The notes: a model not told the origin generated them from the sequence alone. A DNA stretch of 64,000 nucleotides from Streptosporangiaceae bacterium (GCA_030041275.1 JASHOE010000351.1:1-64000), one strand, 5' to 3'. Counted from the stretch's first letter, positions 8,656 to 17,161 are shown. Made by a program: numbers and translations.

Positions 8656-9074
8656 TCGAGGCCGTGGATCGTCCAGTCGGGCTGCGGCCCGTCGGGCGTC
8701 ATCGCTAGCAGGACACGGCCTTCCGAGCGCAGCCGCGCGAGGAACTCTTCATCGGACGGCACCGCGACGCCCATCTTCTCCCGGATCGCGCGGAACCGAG
8801 GCAGCTCAGCAACCAGATCCTCGCGGACCTCGACGGTGACTCCGACACGGACGTAGCGAGCGCCGGTCGAGTCATCCACCAGCACGACGCCGCGCGGGTT
8901 CCGCCGGAAAACGGAGTACTTCGCCCTCGTGCGGGTTGTCGAGACGTAGAAGCGCTCGCCGTCGAAGTAGAACCAGTTCGGGCTCAGGTGCGGCTCGCCG
9001 TTGCGGCGCAGACCGGCGAGGATGATGTTGCGCGGCTCGGCCAGGAACGCCTTGACCTTCTCAGGTGCTGCCAT
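8652..9074 (-). CDS. PPOX-class F420-dependent oxidoreductase
   Basis: 140 residues with the split-barrel flavin-binding fold: LAEPRNIILAGLRRNGEPHLSPNWFYFDGERFYV, followed by RTRAKYSVFRRNPRGVVLVDD. This matches the actinobacterial family of F420H2-dependent reductases related to pyridoxamine phosphate oxidase. The physiological substrate is unknown. A TACAGT hexamer five bases before the ATG suggests leaderless transcription. It shares a CTAA stop overlap with the convergent crotonase gene. Confidence 0.85.
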   Translation of the reverse strand: MAAPEKVKAFLAEPRNIILAGLRRNGEPHLSPNWFYFDGERFYVSTTRTRAKYSVFRRNPRGVVLVDDSTGARYVRVGVTVEVREDLVAELPRFRAIREKMGVAVPSDEEFLARLRSEGRVLLAMTPDGPQPDWTIHGLD

Positions 9075-9079
9075 GCGGC

Positions 9080-9085
9080 ACTGTA
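9080..9085 (-). promoter_or_regulatory. -10 hexamer TACAGT for the PPOX gene
   Basis: Read on the minus strand, TACAGT is followed by five bases and the ATG at 9074. The spacing is one base shorter than in the other leaderless promoters of this window. Confidence 0.4.
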
Positions 9086-9098
9086 ACCGCGGACCGGC

Positions 9099-10259
9099 CT
9101 ACCGGTCCAGGCCGCCCCGAGCGATGAGCTGCTGGGTAATGACATTGCGCTGGATCTCGTTGGTGCCCTCGCCGACGATCATCAGCGGGGCATCGCGGAA
9201 GTAGCGCTCGACGTCGAACTCGGTCGAGTACCCGTATCCGCCGTGGATCCGCACGGCGTTCAGCGCGATCTCCATCGCGGCCTCGGAGGCGAACAATTTG
9301 GCCATTCCGGCCTCCATGTCACATCGCTCGCCCGCGTCGTAGCGCTCGGCGGCAAACCGGATCAGCTGGCGCGCGGCGGTCAGCTTCGTCGCCATGTCGG
9401 CGAGGTAGGCCCCGACCTGCTGATGGCGCCAGATCGGCTGGCCGAAGCTCTCCCGCTGCTGGGCGTAGGCCAGCGCGTCGTCGAACGCAGCCTGCGCGAC
9501 GCCCAGCGCGCGCGAGGCCACCTGGATCCGCCCGATCTCCAGGCCCTTCATCATCTGGGCGAACCCGCGACCCTCCGCTGTGCCCAGCAGCGCGTCCGCC
9601 GGCGCCTGGTAGCCGTCGAACGACAGCTCGCAGCTCTCCACGCCCTTGTAGCCGAGCTTGGGCAGGTCCCGCGAGACCACCAGGCCGGGACCGTGCTCGA
9701 CCAGGAGGATGCTCACGCCGCGGTGCCGCGGGACGGCGGCGGGGTCGGTCTTGCACAGCAGCGCGATCAGCTGCGACCGGCGCGCGTTCGTGATCCACGT
9801 CTTGGCGCCGCTGACCACATACCCGCCGCCGCGGGCCGGCCGCGCTACCGTCGTCATCGCCTGCAGGTCCGAGCCGCCGCCCGGCTCGGTCAGCGCCATC
9901 GTCGCACGCAGCTCACCGGTCGCCATCCGCGGCAGGTAACGCTGTTTCTGCTCGTCGGTGCCGAACTCCACCAGGAGCCTTGCCACCACGGTGTGCCCGC
10001 CCATCGCCCCGGCCAGGCTCATCCAGCCCCGGGCTAGCTCTGCGGTCACCGCGGCAAAACACGGCGTCGACACCGGTGCGTCGCCGTACGGTTCCGGGAT
10101 CGCCAGGCCGTAAATACCGAGCGCCTTCATCTGCGTGATGAGTTTCTCGGGATACTCGTTGGCATGCTCGAGCTCGCGCACCACCGGCCGCACGTCACGG
10201 TCCACGAAGTCGGCCACCGTGGCCACGACCGCCTGCTCTTCCACGGAAAGACCAGTCAC
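9099..10259 (-). CDS. Acyl-CoA dehydrogenase
   Basis: 386 residues, a full-length ACAD. MALTEPGGGSDLQAM marks the FAD/substrate-binding middle domain, IHGGYGYSTEFDVERYFRDA the C-terminal domain, and GEGTNEIQRNV supplies the catalytic Glu and the FAD-contacting segment at the expected place, so it should be catalytically competent. The frame is open for another 185 codons upstream, but those lie antisense to the MaoC-like gene and have no ACAD similarity. The GTG at 10259 starts the ACAD fold and has a TACCAT -10 hexamer six bases upstream. It is divergent from the MaoC-like gene with only six bases between start codons. Confidence 0.92.
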   Translation of the reverse strand: MTGLSVEEQAVVATVADFVDRDVRPVVRELEHANEYPEKLITQMKALGIYGLAIPEPYGDAPVSTPCFAAVTAELARGWMSLAGAMGGHTVVARLLVEFGTDEQKQRYLPRMATGELRATMALTEPGGGSDLQAMTTVARPARGGGYVVSGAKTWITNARRSQLIALLCKTDPAAVPRHRGVSILLVEHGPGLVVSRDLPKLGYKGVESCELSFDGYQAPADALLGTAEGRGFAQMMKGLEIGRIQVASRALGVAQAAFDDALAYAQQRESFGQPIWRHQQVGAYLADMATKLTAARQLIRFAAERYDAGERCDMEAGMAKLFASEAAMEIALNAVRIHGGYGYSTEFDVERYFRDAPLMIVGEGTNEIQRNVITQQLIARGGLDR

Positions 10260-10265
10260 GTCTAG

Positions 10266-10271
10266 ATGGTA
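10266..10271 (-). promoter_or_regulatory. -10 hexamer TACCAT, overlapping the divergent start codon
   Basis: On the minus strand TACCAT is six bases upstream of the acyl-CoA dehydrogenase GTG (10259). The same bases include the ATG of the plus-strand MaoC-like gene, so the two genes share their start region. Confidence 0.5.
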
Positions 10272-11273
10272 CGGAGCAGCGCAATCCCGGCCGGAGACGG
10301 ACCGTTCTTTGACGACCTCGTGGTTGGTCAGCTCTTCACCAGCGCGCCCGGCGTCACGCTGTCTGACGGCCTCGCCGCCGCGCACCAAGCCATCGTCGGC
10401 GACCGACTCGCACTCGCGCTCGACCACGCATTGTGCCACGAGGTGACCGGGGGCGGCCCGGTTGTCTCGCCGGCCCTGGTCTGGGACGTCGCGATCGGCC
10501 AGTCGACCGTGGTAACGCGGCACGTCAGGGCGAACTTGTTCTACCGAGGGCTGACGTTCCGCCGCGCCCCGGTGCTCGGCGACACGCTGCGCACCCGGAC
10601 CGAGGTTGTCGGGCTGCGGCAGAACAGGCCCCGTCCGGGCCGTGCTCCGACGGGACTCGCCGCGCTGCGGGTCACCACGACCGACCAGAAGGACCGGCCG
10701 GTGCTGGACTTCTGGCGGTGCGCCATGCTGCCACTGCGCGACCAGGCCGCTCGCACTGGCCACGCCGATGACCTCGACGGGATCGGCCAGGGCGGCGACG
10801 CACCGGACTATCACCCGGTCGTGTCCGGCTGGCGGCTTGCCCCGTACGCCCGGCGGTCCGTGGCTCCGCGTGCGGCCGAGCTAAGCCCCGGCCAGCGCAT
10901 CAGCGTCGCTGGCGGTGATGTTGTATCCAGCGCGCCAGAACTCGCCCGGCTGACCCTCAACGTCGCGGCCGTGCACCACGACGCAGCAGCGGGCGGCGGC
11001 GAACGGCTCGTCTACGGCGGGCACGCCATCGGCCTGGCGCTCTCCCAGGCGGCCAGGGCGCTGCCCGCGCTCGTGACGGTGGCCGGATGGCATGGCTGCG
11101 ACCATCTAGGGCCGGTGCGCGAAGGTGACACGCTGCGTAGCGTCATCGACGTCGAGCGAGTCGACCTGCTGGCCGACGGGGGCGGTCTGGTACACCTTCG
11201 CTCGCTGGTCCGTGCCGACGGCGAACCGGACCGTGACGTGCTGGACTGGCGGTACGTCGCGGTGCTCGCCTAA
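10266..11273 (+). CDS. MaoC-like tandem hot-dog dehydratase
   Basis: 335 residues arranged as two hot-dog halves (about 1-165 and 180-335). The N-terminal half begins FFDDLVVGQLFTS, like MaoC/mesaconyl-CoA hydratase proteins, and the second half carries VYGGHAIGLALSQAARALP and GWHGCDHLGPVREGDTLRSVIDV, close to the (R)-specific hydratase motif. It probably hydrates an enoyl-CoA-type intermediate. Its context (divergent acyl-CoA dehydrogenase, downstream CoA-transferase and thiolase) fits a CoA-thioester degradation pathway. Confidence 0.85.
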   Translation: MVRSSAIPAGDGPFFDDLVVGQLFTSAPGVTLSDGLAAAHQAIVGDRLALALDHALCHEVTGGGPVVSPALVWDVAIGQSTVVTRHVRANLFYRGLTFRRAPVLGDTLRTRTEVVGLRQNRPRPGRAPTGLAALRVTTTDQKDRPVLDFWRCAMLPLRDQAARTGHADDLDGIGQGGDAPDYHPVVSGWRLAPYARRSVAPRAAELSPGQRISVAGGDVVSSAPELARLTLNVAAVHHDAAAGGGERLVYGGHAIGLALSQAARALPALVTVAGWHGCDHLGPVREGDTLRSVIDVERVDLLADGGGLVHLRSLVRADGEPDRDVLDWRYVAVLA

Positions 11274-11276
11274 GCT
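11271..11276 (+). promoter_or_regulatory. -10 hexamer TAAGCT, overlapping the upstream stop codon
   Basis: TAAGCT includes the TAA stop of the MaoC-like gene and is followed by six bases and the GTG start of the CoA-transferase at 11283. It could give an internal leaderless transcript. Confidence 0.45.
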
Positions 11277-11282
11277 CCACGC

Positions 11283-12539
11283 GTGGCGCTGGACCTGACC
11301 CGGTATGTCCGGCGCGGCGACACCGTGGCGTGGGGACAGGCATGCGCTGAGCCGCTCAGCCTCACCGAGGCGCTGGCCGCGCAGCGCAGCCGGCTCGGCG
11401 GGGTCCGGTGCTTCACCGGGATCTGCAGCTCCGCCGCGGCGTCGCCGCAGCACCTGGACCACCTTTCCTTTGCCTCCTACACCGCGGTGGGCGCCAACCG
11501 GGCGCTGGCCGCCGCGGGTGCGCTGACCATTCTGCCCAGCCACTACTCGCAACTGCCCGACGTGCTTTCGAGCGGCCCGCTCCGCGTAGACGTGGTGCTG
11601 CTCTCCCTGCCGCCCGCGGCCGCGGACGGCACTTACGGCCCGGGACTCGGCGCCGACTACCTCGCGCCGCTGGTCGGCGCAGCCAGGGTTGTCATCGCTG
11701 AGGTGAATGACCAGCTGCCCGACGTCGCATCCGACGCACGGATCCGACGTGACGACATCGATGTGCTCGTGCCGGTGTCGCGGCCGCCACCCGAGTACCC
11801 AGCCGCGGCGCCGGAGGCCACGCAGGACGCGATCGCCAGCCATGTCGCCGCGCTGATCCCGGATGGCGCCACCCTGCAACTCGGCGTCGGGACGATGCCG
11901 TCCGCCATCGCCCGGCGCCTGCTCGGGCATCGCGACCTCGGTGTGCACTCAGGCCTGATCACCGACGCGATCGCGGAGCTGATCGCGGCCGGCATCGTCA
12001 CCGGCGCACGCAAGAGCGTCGATCGCGGCCTGGTCGTGGCGGGCTTCCTGATGGGCAGCCAGCCGCTGCTGAAGCTCGCGGCCGCCGACCAGCGCATCAC
12101 GCTGCGCGATACCCGGTACACCCACAACCCTGCCGTCCTCGCGGCTCAGCACAGTCTCGTGGCGATCAACTCGGCGACCGAGGTCGACCTGACCGGCCAG
12201 GCCAACACCGAGACCGCGGCGGGCCGATACGTCGGCGCGGTGGGCGGGGCGGTCGATTTCGCCCGCGGCGCGGCAATGTCGCCCGGCGGAATTCCTATCC
12301 TCGCCCTCCCGGCGACCGCGGTGTCGCCGACCGGGCAGCGGGTGAGCCGCATCGTGTCCCGGCTGACCGGGCCGGTCACCCTGACTAGGGCTGACGCGGG
12401 CGTCATCGTGACCGAATATGGAGTAGCCGACCTGCGCGGCCGCACCCTCTCTCAGCGACGGGAACGGATGCTCGCGATTGCCCATCCCGACCACCGGGAG
12501 GCGCTGGCCGCACACGAGCGAAAGGTAGAAAGCCCATGA
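11283..12539 (+). CDS. Acetyl-CoA hydrolase/CoA-transferase family protein (4-hydroxybutyrate CoA-transferase-like)
   Basis: 418 residues. It has the EVNDQLP motif of this family, the catalytic Glu region INSATEVDLTGQANTE and the C-terminal VVTEYGVADLRGRTLSQR segment. Such enzymes transfer CoA between carboxylic acids, commonly from acetyl-CoA. The GTG start is supported by TAAGCT six bases upstream. Its last codons overlap the thiolase start (ATGA), so the two are translationally coupled. The acid activated is not predictable from sequence. Confidence 0.85.
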   Translation: MALDLTRYVRRGDTVAWGQACAEPLSLTEALAAQRSRLGGVRCFTGICSSAAASPQHLDHLSFASYTAVGANRALAAAGALTILPSHYSQLPDVLSSGPLRVDVVLLSLPPAAADGTYGPGLGADYLAPLVGAARVVIAEVNDQLPDVASDARIRRDDIDVLVPVSRPPPEYPAAAPEATQDAIASHVAALIPDGATLQLGVGTMPSAIARRLLGHRDLGVHSGLITDAIAELIAAGIVTGARKSVDRGLVVAGFLMGSQPLLKLAAADQRITLRDTRYTHNPAVLAAQHSLVAINSATEVDLTGQANTETAAGRYVGAVGGAVDFARGAAMSPGGIPILALPATAVSPTGQRVSRIVSRLTGPVTLTRADAGVIVTEYGVADLRGRTLSQRRERMLAIAHPDHREALAAHERKVESP

Positions 12540-13738
12540 CCACGCGCCGAGCCGCTATCGTCGCACCGCTGCGAACACCCGTCGGGACGTTTGGCGGCAG
12601 CCTGCGCGAGGTTCCCGTCGAGGCACTCGCGGCGACGGTGATCACTGCCGTGCTGCAGCGAACCGACGTCGACCCGGGCCTGGTGGACGACGTATCGTTC
12701 GCCCAGTCATACGCCAGCGGCGAGACGCCGTGCATCGGCCGGTGGGCAGCGCTTCAGGCGGGGCTGCCCGTGAGCGTGCCCGGACTGCAGATCGACCGGC
12801 GTTGCGGCGGCGGTCTGCAGGCGATCGTCACCGCCGCCATGATGGTCCAGACCGGCGCGGCCGACGTGGTGCTGGCGGGCGGCGTGGAGAGCATGAGCAA
12901 CGTCGAGCACTACACGACGTCGATGCGCTGGGGCGCCCGATCAGGCAGCCAGTTCCTGTACGACCGGCTTGACCGTGGCCGCGAGCGGTCGCAGCCCGAA
13001 TGGCGGTTCGGCAAGATCTCCGGGATGATCGAGACCGCCGAGAACCTCGCGCGGGAGTTCGGCATCACCAGGGACGAGGCGGACGTCTACGCGGCGGGCA
13101 GTCATCAGCGCGCCGCGGCGGCGTGGGCGGCGGGCCGGTTCGACGACGAAGTCGTCCCCGTTGAGGTGCCGCAGCGACGCGGGGAGCCAGTCACCGTCAG
13201 CAAGGACGAGGGTGTGCGTCCGGACTCGACCCCGGAGTCGCTCAGCAAGCTGCGCACGATCATGCCTGGCGGCGTGGTGACGGCCGGGAACGCCAGCCAG
13301 CAAAACGACGCTGCTGCCGCCTGCCTGGTCGTGGCCGAGGATCGGCTTGCGGCCCTCGGGCTCGAGCCGCTCGGTTTCCTGGTCGGCTGGGCCGCCGTCG
13401 GCTGCGAGCCCGCCACCATGGGCATCGGGCCGGTACCCGCCGTCGCGAAGCTCTTTGACCGGACGGGCCTCGGGTTCGACGCGATGGACCTGGTGGAGCT
13501 CAACGAGGCGTTCGCCGTGCAGGTGCTGGCGGTCCTGGCCGGCTGGGGCTGGAACGACCCCGACAGGCTGAACGTCAACGGCTCAGGCATCTCGCTCGGC
13601 CATCCGATCGGCGCGACTGGCGCGCGAATGCTCGCTACCGGGCTGCGCGAGCTGCGACGCCGCCACGGTCGGTACCTTCTCGAGACCATGTGCGTCGGGG
13701 GCGGGCAGGGCGTCGCGGCGATCTTCGAAGCCGCCTGA
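12536..13738 (+). CDS. Acetyl-CoA C-acyltransferase (thiolase)
   Basis: 400 residues with the full thiolase triad: acyl-accepting Cys in DRRCGGGLQAI (about residue 86), His in NGSGISLGHPIGATGARM and the C-terminal Cys in ETMCVGGGQG. The NEAF motif (ELNEAFAVQ) is intact. It should cleave a 3-ketoacyl-CoA, or condense two acyl-CoAs. The start overlaps the CoA-transferase stop. Together with the upstream MaoC-like protein and the divergent acyl-CoA dehydrogenase it completes most steps of a beta-oxidation-like spiral; a 3-hydroxyacyl-CoA dehydrogenase is missing here. Confidence 0.92.
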   Translation: MTTRRAAIVAPLRTPVGTFGGSLREVPVEALAATVITAVLQRTDVDPGLVDDVSFAQSYASGETPCIGRWAALQAGLPVSVPGLQIDRRCGGGLQAIVTAAMMVQTGAADVVLAGGVESMSNVEHYTTSMRWGARSGSQFLYDRLDRGRERSQPEWRFGKISGMIETAENLAREFGITRDEADVYAAGSHQRAAAAWAAGRFDDEVVPVEVPQRRGEPVTVSKDEGVRPDSTPESLSKLRTIMPGGVVTAGNASQQNDAAAACLVVAEDRLAALGLEPLGFLVGWAAVGCEPATMGIGPVPAVAKLFDRTGLGFDAMDLVELNEAFAVQVLAVLAGWGWNDPDRLNVNGSGISLGHPIGATGARMLATGLRELRRRHGRYLLETMCVGGGQGVAAIFEAA

Positions 13739-13764
13739 TCGGGTCAGTACGGCGAGAAGTTCGA

Positions 13765-13778
13765 CCGTTACGAAACGG
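13765..13778. terminator. Small hairpin between convergent genes
   Basis: CCGTT-ACGA-AACGG forms a five-base-pair stem with a four-base loop in the 110-bp gap between the thiolase stop and the end of the minus-strand sigma-like gene. There is no U-run, so it is at best a weak bidirectional terminator. Confidence 0.2.
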
Positions 13779-13848
13779 CTCTGTTCCGTTATACCTGCGC
13801 GGCACGACAGTCCGGCTCGCCCGACCAGATGCGAGCCAAGGCGCCTGA

Positions 13849-14763
13849 TCAGCTTGCTGGTGAAGCGGGCGGCGAACTCGTCGGCGGCAAAGACTCAGTC
13901 GGGCTCGGCAACGGCGGCACCGACGGACTCGCCGACACCGATGGGCTCACCGACACCGATGGGCTCGGCAACGGCGACACTGACGGAGCCGGCGAGGGCG
14001 GCGGGCTCAGCAGCGGGGGTGGCAGGGCTACGCTCGTCGCCGCCGAGCGGCCGGGCCTTGGCAGCAGCAGCGCAATCGGGAGCACCGGCGGCGCAGCGCG
14101 CTTCGCTCGGGCAGCCCGAGTGGGATTTGGCGCGCTCGGCACCTGACTCGGCGCGCTGGCGCCACCACCGCGCGGGACGCCGCCGGAAAAACTGCCGGGT
14201 TGGCCTGGAGTAGTGAAGTACACGACGCCCCAGGCAATGGCCGCGACAAGGACAACTGCGGCTATTGCCAGTCGGACCCGGCGGCGCGTGAGCGCCTGCC
14301 GCAGAGCCCCCAGGGCAGCGAGCCCCGGCACGCGATGGCGAGGCGGGCCGTCTTTGCCCGGTGCGGGCAGGGCCGCAAGCGGCAGGCCCGCGATGTCGTC
14401 CAGGTCGGCCCCGGCGCTCGCGTCCTCCTCGGCCGCGAGGCTGATGAACTCCTCTTCCGCACTAACCAGCCGGCGGTAAGCATCCTCGGCTGGGATCGCC
14501 AGCACCCCGGGCAGGTCAGCCGGGCGGATGCGATGCCGGTAGACCAGGTCAAGGACTTCTCGGTCGCGGTAAGTGAGTGCTCCGAAGGCCGACAGGACGA
14601 CCGGGCGGGAGTACCGCCAGAAGGCGACCGATACTGCCGCTTCGTAGGCGGGCTCAGCCATGCCAGCGGGCAGCATGGCGACGGCGCGCCCGCGGCCGAG
14701 CGCAAACAGCACGGCGCGAAGCCGGTCCGGGTTGCCCGGCCGCCCATGGTCCGAGGCCAGCAC
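13849..14763 (-). CDS. Sigma-70-like/transmembrane/Ser-Pro-tail protein (paralogue A), probably 5'-disrupted
   Basis: The open part encodes 304 residues: a sigma region 4-like HTH block (LTYRDREVLDLVYRHRIRPADLPGVLAI), one transmembrane helix (about 165-187), then a Ser/Pro/Ala-rich tail of roughly 115 residues with SPSV/SPSVS repeats. The layout matches the protein at 15787-17016. Homology continues upstream of the GTG at 14763 (FDYCLALVGS matches FDYCCTLTGS of the paralogue), but that stretch has no ATG, GTG or TTG before an in-frame stop. The real N-terminus therefore seems to lie in another frame. Cytoplasmic N-terminus and external tail are inferred from the single helix. Confidence 0.6.
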   Translation of the reverse strand: MLASDHGRPGNPDRLRAVLFALGRGRAVAMLPAGMAEPAYEAAVSVAFWRYSRPVVLSAFGALTYRDREVLDLVYRHRIRPADLPGVLAIPAEDAYRRLVSAEEEFISLAAEEDASAGADLDDIAGLPLAALPAPGKDGPPRHRVPGLAALGALRQALTRRRVRLAIAAVVLVAAIAWGVVYFTTPGQPGSFSGGVPRGGGASAPSQVPSAPNPTRAARAKRAAPPVLPIALLLPRPGRSAATSVALPPPLLSPPPSPAPSVSPLPSPSVSVSPSVSASPSVPPLPSPTESLPPTSSPPASPAS

Positions 14764-14905
14764 GGAACGGGCGATGGCGAGCGCGGCGTCCGTACTGCCG
14801 ACCAGCGCCAGGCAATAGTCGAACAGGTGGGCCAGTTCCGCGTCGACCTCGCCGGAGTCAGCCGGGCCTGGTTAGGTCAGCGCCGGGCCGTGCAGGCTCG
14901 CCCAT
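14764..14905 (-). other. Upstream fragment of paralogue A with apparent +1 frameshift
   Basis: An ATG at 14905, preceded by AGAAGG, opens a frame that reads MGEPARPGADLTRPG and stops at 14858. The frame continuing into the main gene is +1 relative to it and is open from the TAA at 14872-14874 onward, encoding DSGEVDAELAHLFDYCLALVG. Joining the two at the CCCGGC run (about 14862-14869) restores a protein with the same start arrangement as the paralogue. It may be an inactivating mutation, a sequencing error or, less likely, programmed slippage. Confidence 0.5.
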
Positions 14906-15126
14906 GGCGCCTTCTGGCAGAACACGCGGGCTACGATCCGAAGTGGCCACGGCGTGCTGCCCCATGCGAGATGAACAGTGGACCCCCGGGATAACTGAAT
15001 GCGAGTGCTCAACCACGATGAGCGTGGTGATGCGGATTTCGGTCGTCCGCGCGCCAGCTAGTACCCAGCCAGGAGACTTGAAACGCCCAGCCCCTTGACG
15101 CATCGGCCGGGCCAACCCGGTGCCGG

Positions 15127-15132
15127 TACAAT
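15127..15132 (+). promoter_or_regulatory. -10 hexamer TACAAT, leaderless-type promoter
   Basis: TACAAT is followed by six bases and the ATG at 15139. TTGACG at 15095 is too far (26 bases) to be its -35. The rest of the 14,906-15,138 gap shows no gene. Confidence 0.5.
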
Positions 15133-15138
15133 ACGTCG

Positions 15139-15756
15139 ATGAATCAGGCGTCGGGGGCAGCTCGCCGCGAGACCATCAGCGCGAACCTAGCCGTCTTCCG
15201 CCGCAGCGAGTCGGATCGGGCCGATCTCCGGCAGGCATCGGTCGCGCTCTGCCTCCTGACGGCGCCGAGCGGGTTAGCCCTGCTGATCACGCGGCGAGCG
15301 AGGAGCCTGCGTAGCCACGCGGGTCAGTGGGCTCTTCCCGGCGGGCGGCGGGATCCTGGCGAGTCGGCCGAGGACACGGCGCTGCGCGAGCTGCACGAAG
15401 AAACCGGCCTGCTTCTCAGCGCGGACGCGATCCTGGGCCTGCTCGATGACTTCGTCACTCGCTCCGGCTACGTGATGACGCCCGTCGTGGTGTGGGGAGG
15501 CATCCCGCCGCCCTTGCTGGCCGGGGCCGCGAGCGAGGTTTGCCGGGTCTACCAGATACCGCTCGCCGACCTCGACGTCGAGCCCGAGCTGCTCACTATT
15601 CCCGAGTCGGATGCGCCCGTCATCAGGCTTCCGCTGCTTGACCGCTTCGTGCACGCGCCGACCGCGGCGATCATCTACCAATTTTGCCAGGTGGCCCTGC
15701 ACGGCGCCGAGCGGCGCGTCGCGCATTTCGACGCACCGTCGCACCTCTGGCGCTAG
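15139..15756 (+). CDS. NUDIX hydrolase (CoA pyrophosphatase-like)
   Basis: 205 residues with a complete NUDIX box: GG(R)5..E...RE.HEETG around residues 68-92 (PGGRRDPGESAEDTALRE and LHEETGL). The preceding SHAGQWALPGG and the RQASVALCLL strand fit the NudL/CoA-pyrophosphatase group, which hydrolyses nucleoside diphosphate derivatives with Mg2+, but the substrate is not certain. It lies between the two sigma-like membrane proteins, with opposite orientation to both. Start supported by the -10 hexamer at 15127. Confidence 0.88.
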   Translation: MNQASGAARRETISANLAVFRRSESDRADLRQASVALCLLTAPSGLALLITRRARSLRSHAGQWALPGGRRDPGESAEDTALRELHEETGLLLSADAILGLLDDFVTRSGYVMTPVVVWGGIPPPLLAGAASEVCRVYQIPLADLDVEPELLTIPESDAPVIRLPLLDRFVHAPTAAIIYQFCQVALHGAERRVAHFDAPSHLWR

Positions 15757-15786
15757 GCCGACGCTGCCCGGAATCGGGGGCGACGC

Positions 15787-17016
15787 TCAGCTGTCCGAGG
15801 AAGCCGGTACCGAGGTGTCCGAGGGCGACGATGACGCCGCGGGCGAAGTGGCTGACGATGAGCCGGACGGCGATGCGGATGGCGTGGCCGACGTGGGCGA
15901 GGCAGACGGCGACGCGGATGCCGAGTCAGACGGCGACGCGCTCACAGACGGGGCGACCGACGTGGCCGATGGCGAAGGTTCCGCCGATCCGGACGGACTA
16001 GCGGACGCCGTTGGTGCGGTGTCCGGTGCCGGATGGGTGCTGCTACCTGTGACGTCCGCCGTTGGCACCGGCAGCACCGTGCCGGCCGGCGTCGACGGCA
16101 GCAGCGTGAGGATCGGTATGGCCGGCGCTGTGCCCTGCCTCGTCGGCGTCGTGGCCTGATGGCCGACCGTCTCCGGCGTTGCCTCCGACGGCCAGCTGAC
16201 CGGCCTGAGCCGGGTGAGTGCCGGACCCGCGGCACCAAACGCCCCGGCAGTGTGCCCAGAGCCGCCGGTCTGCGCGATCGCCGCCCACGTGATGGCTGTG
16301 ATGGGGAGTACCGCCGCGGCGGCGAGTTGCAGTCGATGCCGCTGACGGGTCCGCCGCCTCGTCTCGCGGCCGCCGACTGGCCGGGCCGCCGGCAGGGCGG
16401 GCAGGCGAGAAGTCTGCGTAGTGAACCCCGCGACGGCGTCCTGCCACACCGATCCGGGCACCGGCGCGACCGGGATCGCGACCATGTCCTCGAGGGCCGG
16501 ACAGGCGTCGCGCCCGGCCCCGGCCGCCAGGCTTACGTATTCGTGCTCAGCGGCAGCGAGCCGCTCGTAAGCCTCCCATGCGGAGACTCCGAGCACCGCG
16601 GGAAGCTGCTCAGGCCAGATTCCGTGCCGATAGACGAGGGCGAGCACTTCCCGGTGCCGGGAGGGCAGGCGGCCGAGGACGGCCAGGGCGGCCGGGCCTC
16701 GTGCGCCGGGACCGCCGACGGCAACGCCAGGCGGCGGGCCGTGGCCAGCCGGCGCGACCGCCAGGGCCTCCTCTCGCGCGATGGCAAACAGCCTGGCCCG
16801 GAGCAGGTGCGGTGCGCGGGGCAGGTCCTGCGCGCAGGATATCGCCGCAGCGGCGGCAGCAGCCGCTGCAGTATCGCTGCCGGTCAGCGTGCAGCAGTAG
16901 TCGAAGACCTGAGCGGCGTGCGCCGCGAACAGCCGGGCGAAGGCCGGGCCGTCGATGCGATCGGGCCACCCGCCGCCGTTGCCCGCGGGCGGCGTAGTCT
17001 CAAACCCCTCAGACAC
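15787..17016 (-). CDS. Sigma-70-like/transmembrane/Ser-Pro-tail protein (paralogue B)
   Basis: 409 residues in three parts: about 1-180 resembles an ECF sigma factor (region-2-like helix FARLFAAHAAQVFDYCCTL, region-4-like LPSRHREVLALVYRHGIWPEQLPAVLGVSAWEAYERL), a single hydrophobic helix near 223-242, and an approximately 170-residue tail of Ser/Pro/Ala/Thr repeats (SPSAS, SASPS units). The key promoter-contact residues of sigma region 2 are not obvious, so it may be a degenerate sigma fold used for signalling. The GTG at 17016 is preceded by GAGGAGG (short spacing); a TTG at 17031 is the alternative. The tail is probably extracytoplasmic. Confidence 0.7.
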   Translation of the reverse strand: MSEGFETTPPAGNGGGWPDRIDGPAFARLFAAHAAQVFDYCCTLTGSDTAAAAAAAAAISCAQDLPRAPHLLRARLFAIAREEALAVAPAGHGPPPGVAVGGPGARGPAALAVLGRLPSRHREVLALVYRHGIWPEQLPAVLGVSAWEAYERLAAAEHEYVSLAAGAGRDACPALEDMVAIPVAPVPGSVWQDAVAGFTTQTSRLPALPAARPVGGRETRRRTRQRHRLQLAAAAVLPITAITWAAIAQTGGSGHTAGAFGAAGPALTRLRPVSWPSEATPETVGHQATTPTRQGTAPAIPILTLLPSTPAGTVLPVPTADVTGSSTHPAPDTAPTASASPSGSAEPSPSATSVAPSVSASPSDSASASPSASPTSATPSASPSGSSSATSPAASSSPSDTSVPASSDS

Positions 17017-17161
17017 CGCGCCTCCTCGCAACCACCGCAGCCACGACCAGCCTTCGCCGGGGGCTAGGACCAGTCATCGGGGATGTAGGGGGATAAACCT
17101 ACGATAGACCTCTGAAAATGGCAAAAGGTGGCTCGAAGGCGGCGCGATGCCTGCGGCGGGA

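Noticed and set aside
10260..10814. Upstream extension of the acyl-CoA dehydrogenase frame (185 extra codons)
   Set aside because: It is antisense to the MaoC-like gene and shows no ACAD similarity; the GTG at 10259 with a matched -10 begins the real fold.
13829..14146. Plus-strand repeat protein with DGLADTDG-type repeats
   Set aside because: It is the antisense reading of the Ser/Pro tail codons of sigma-like paralogue A, a common artefact of repetitive GC-rich DNA.
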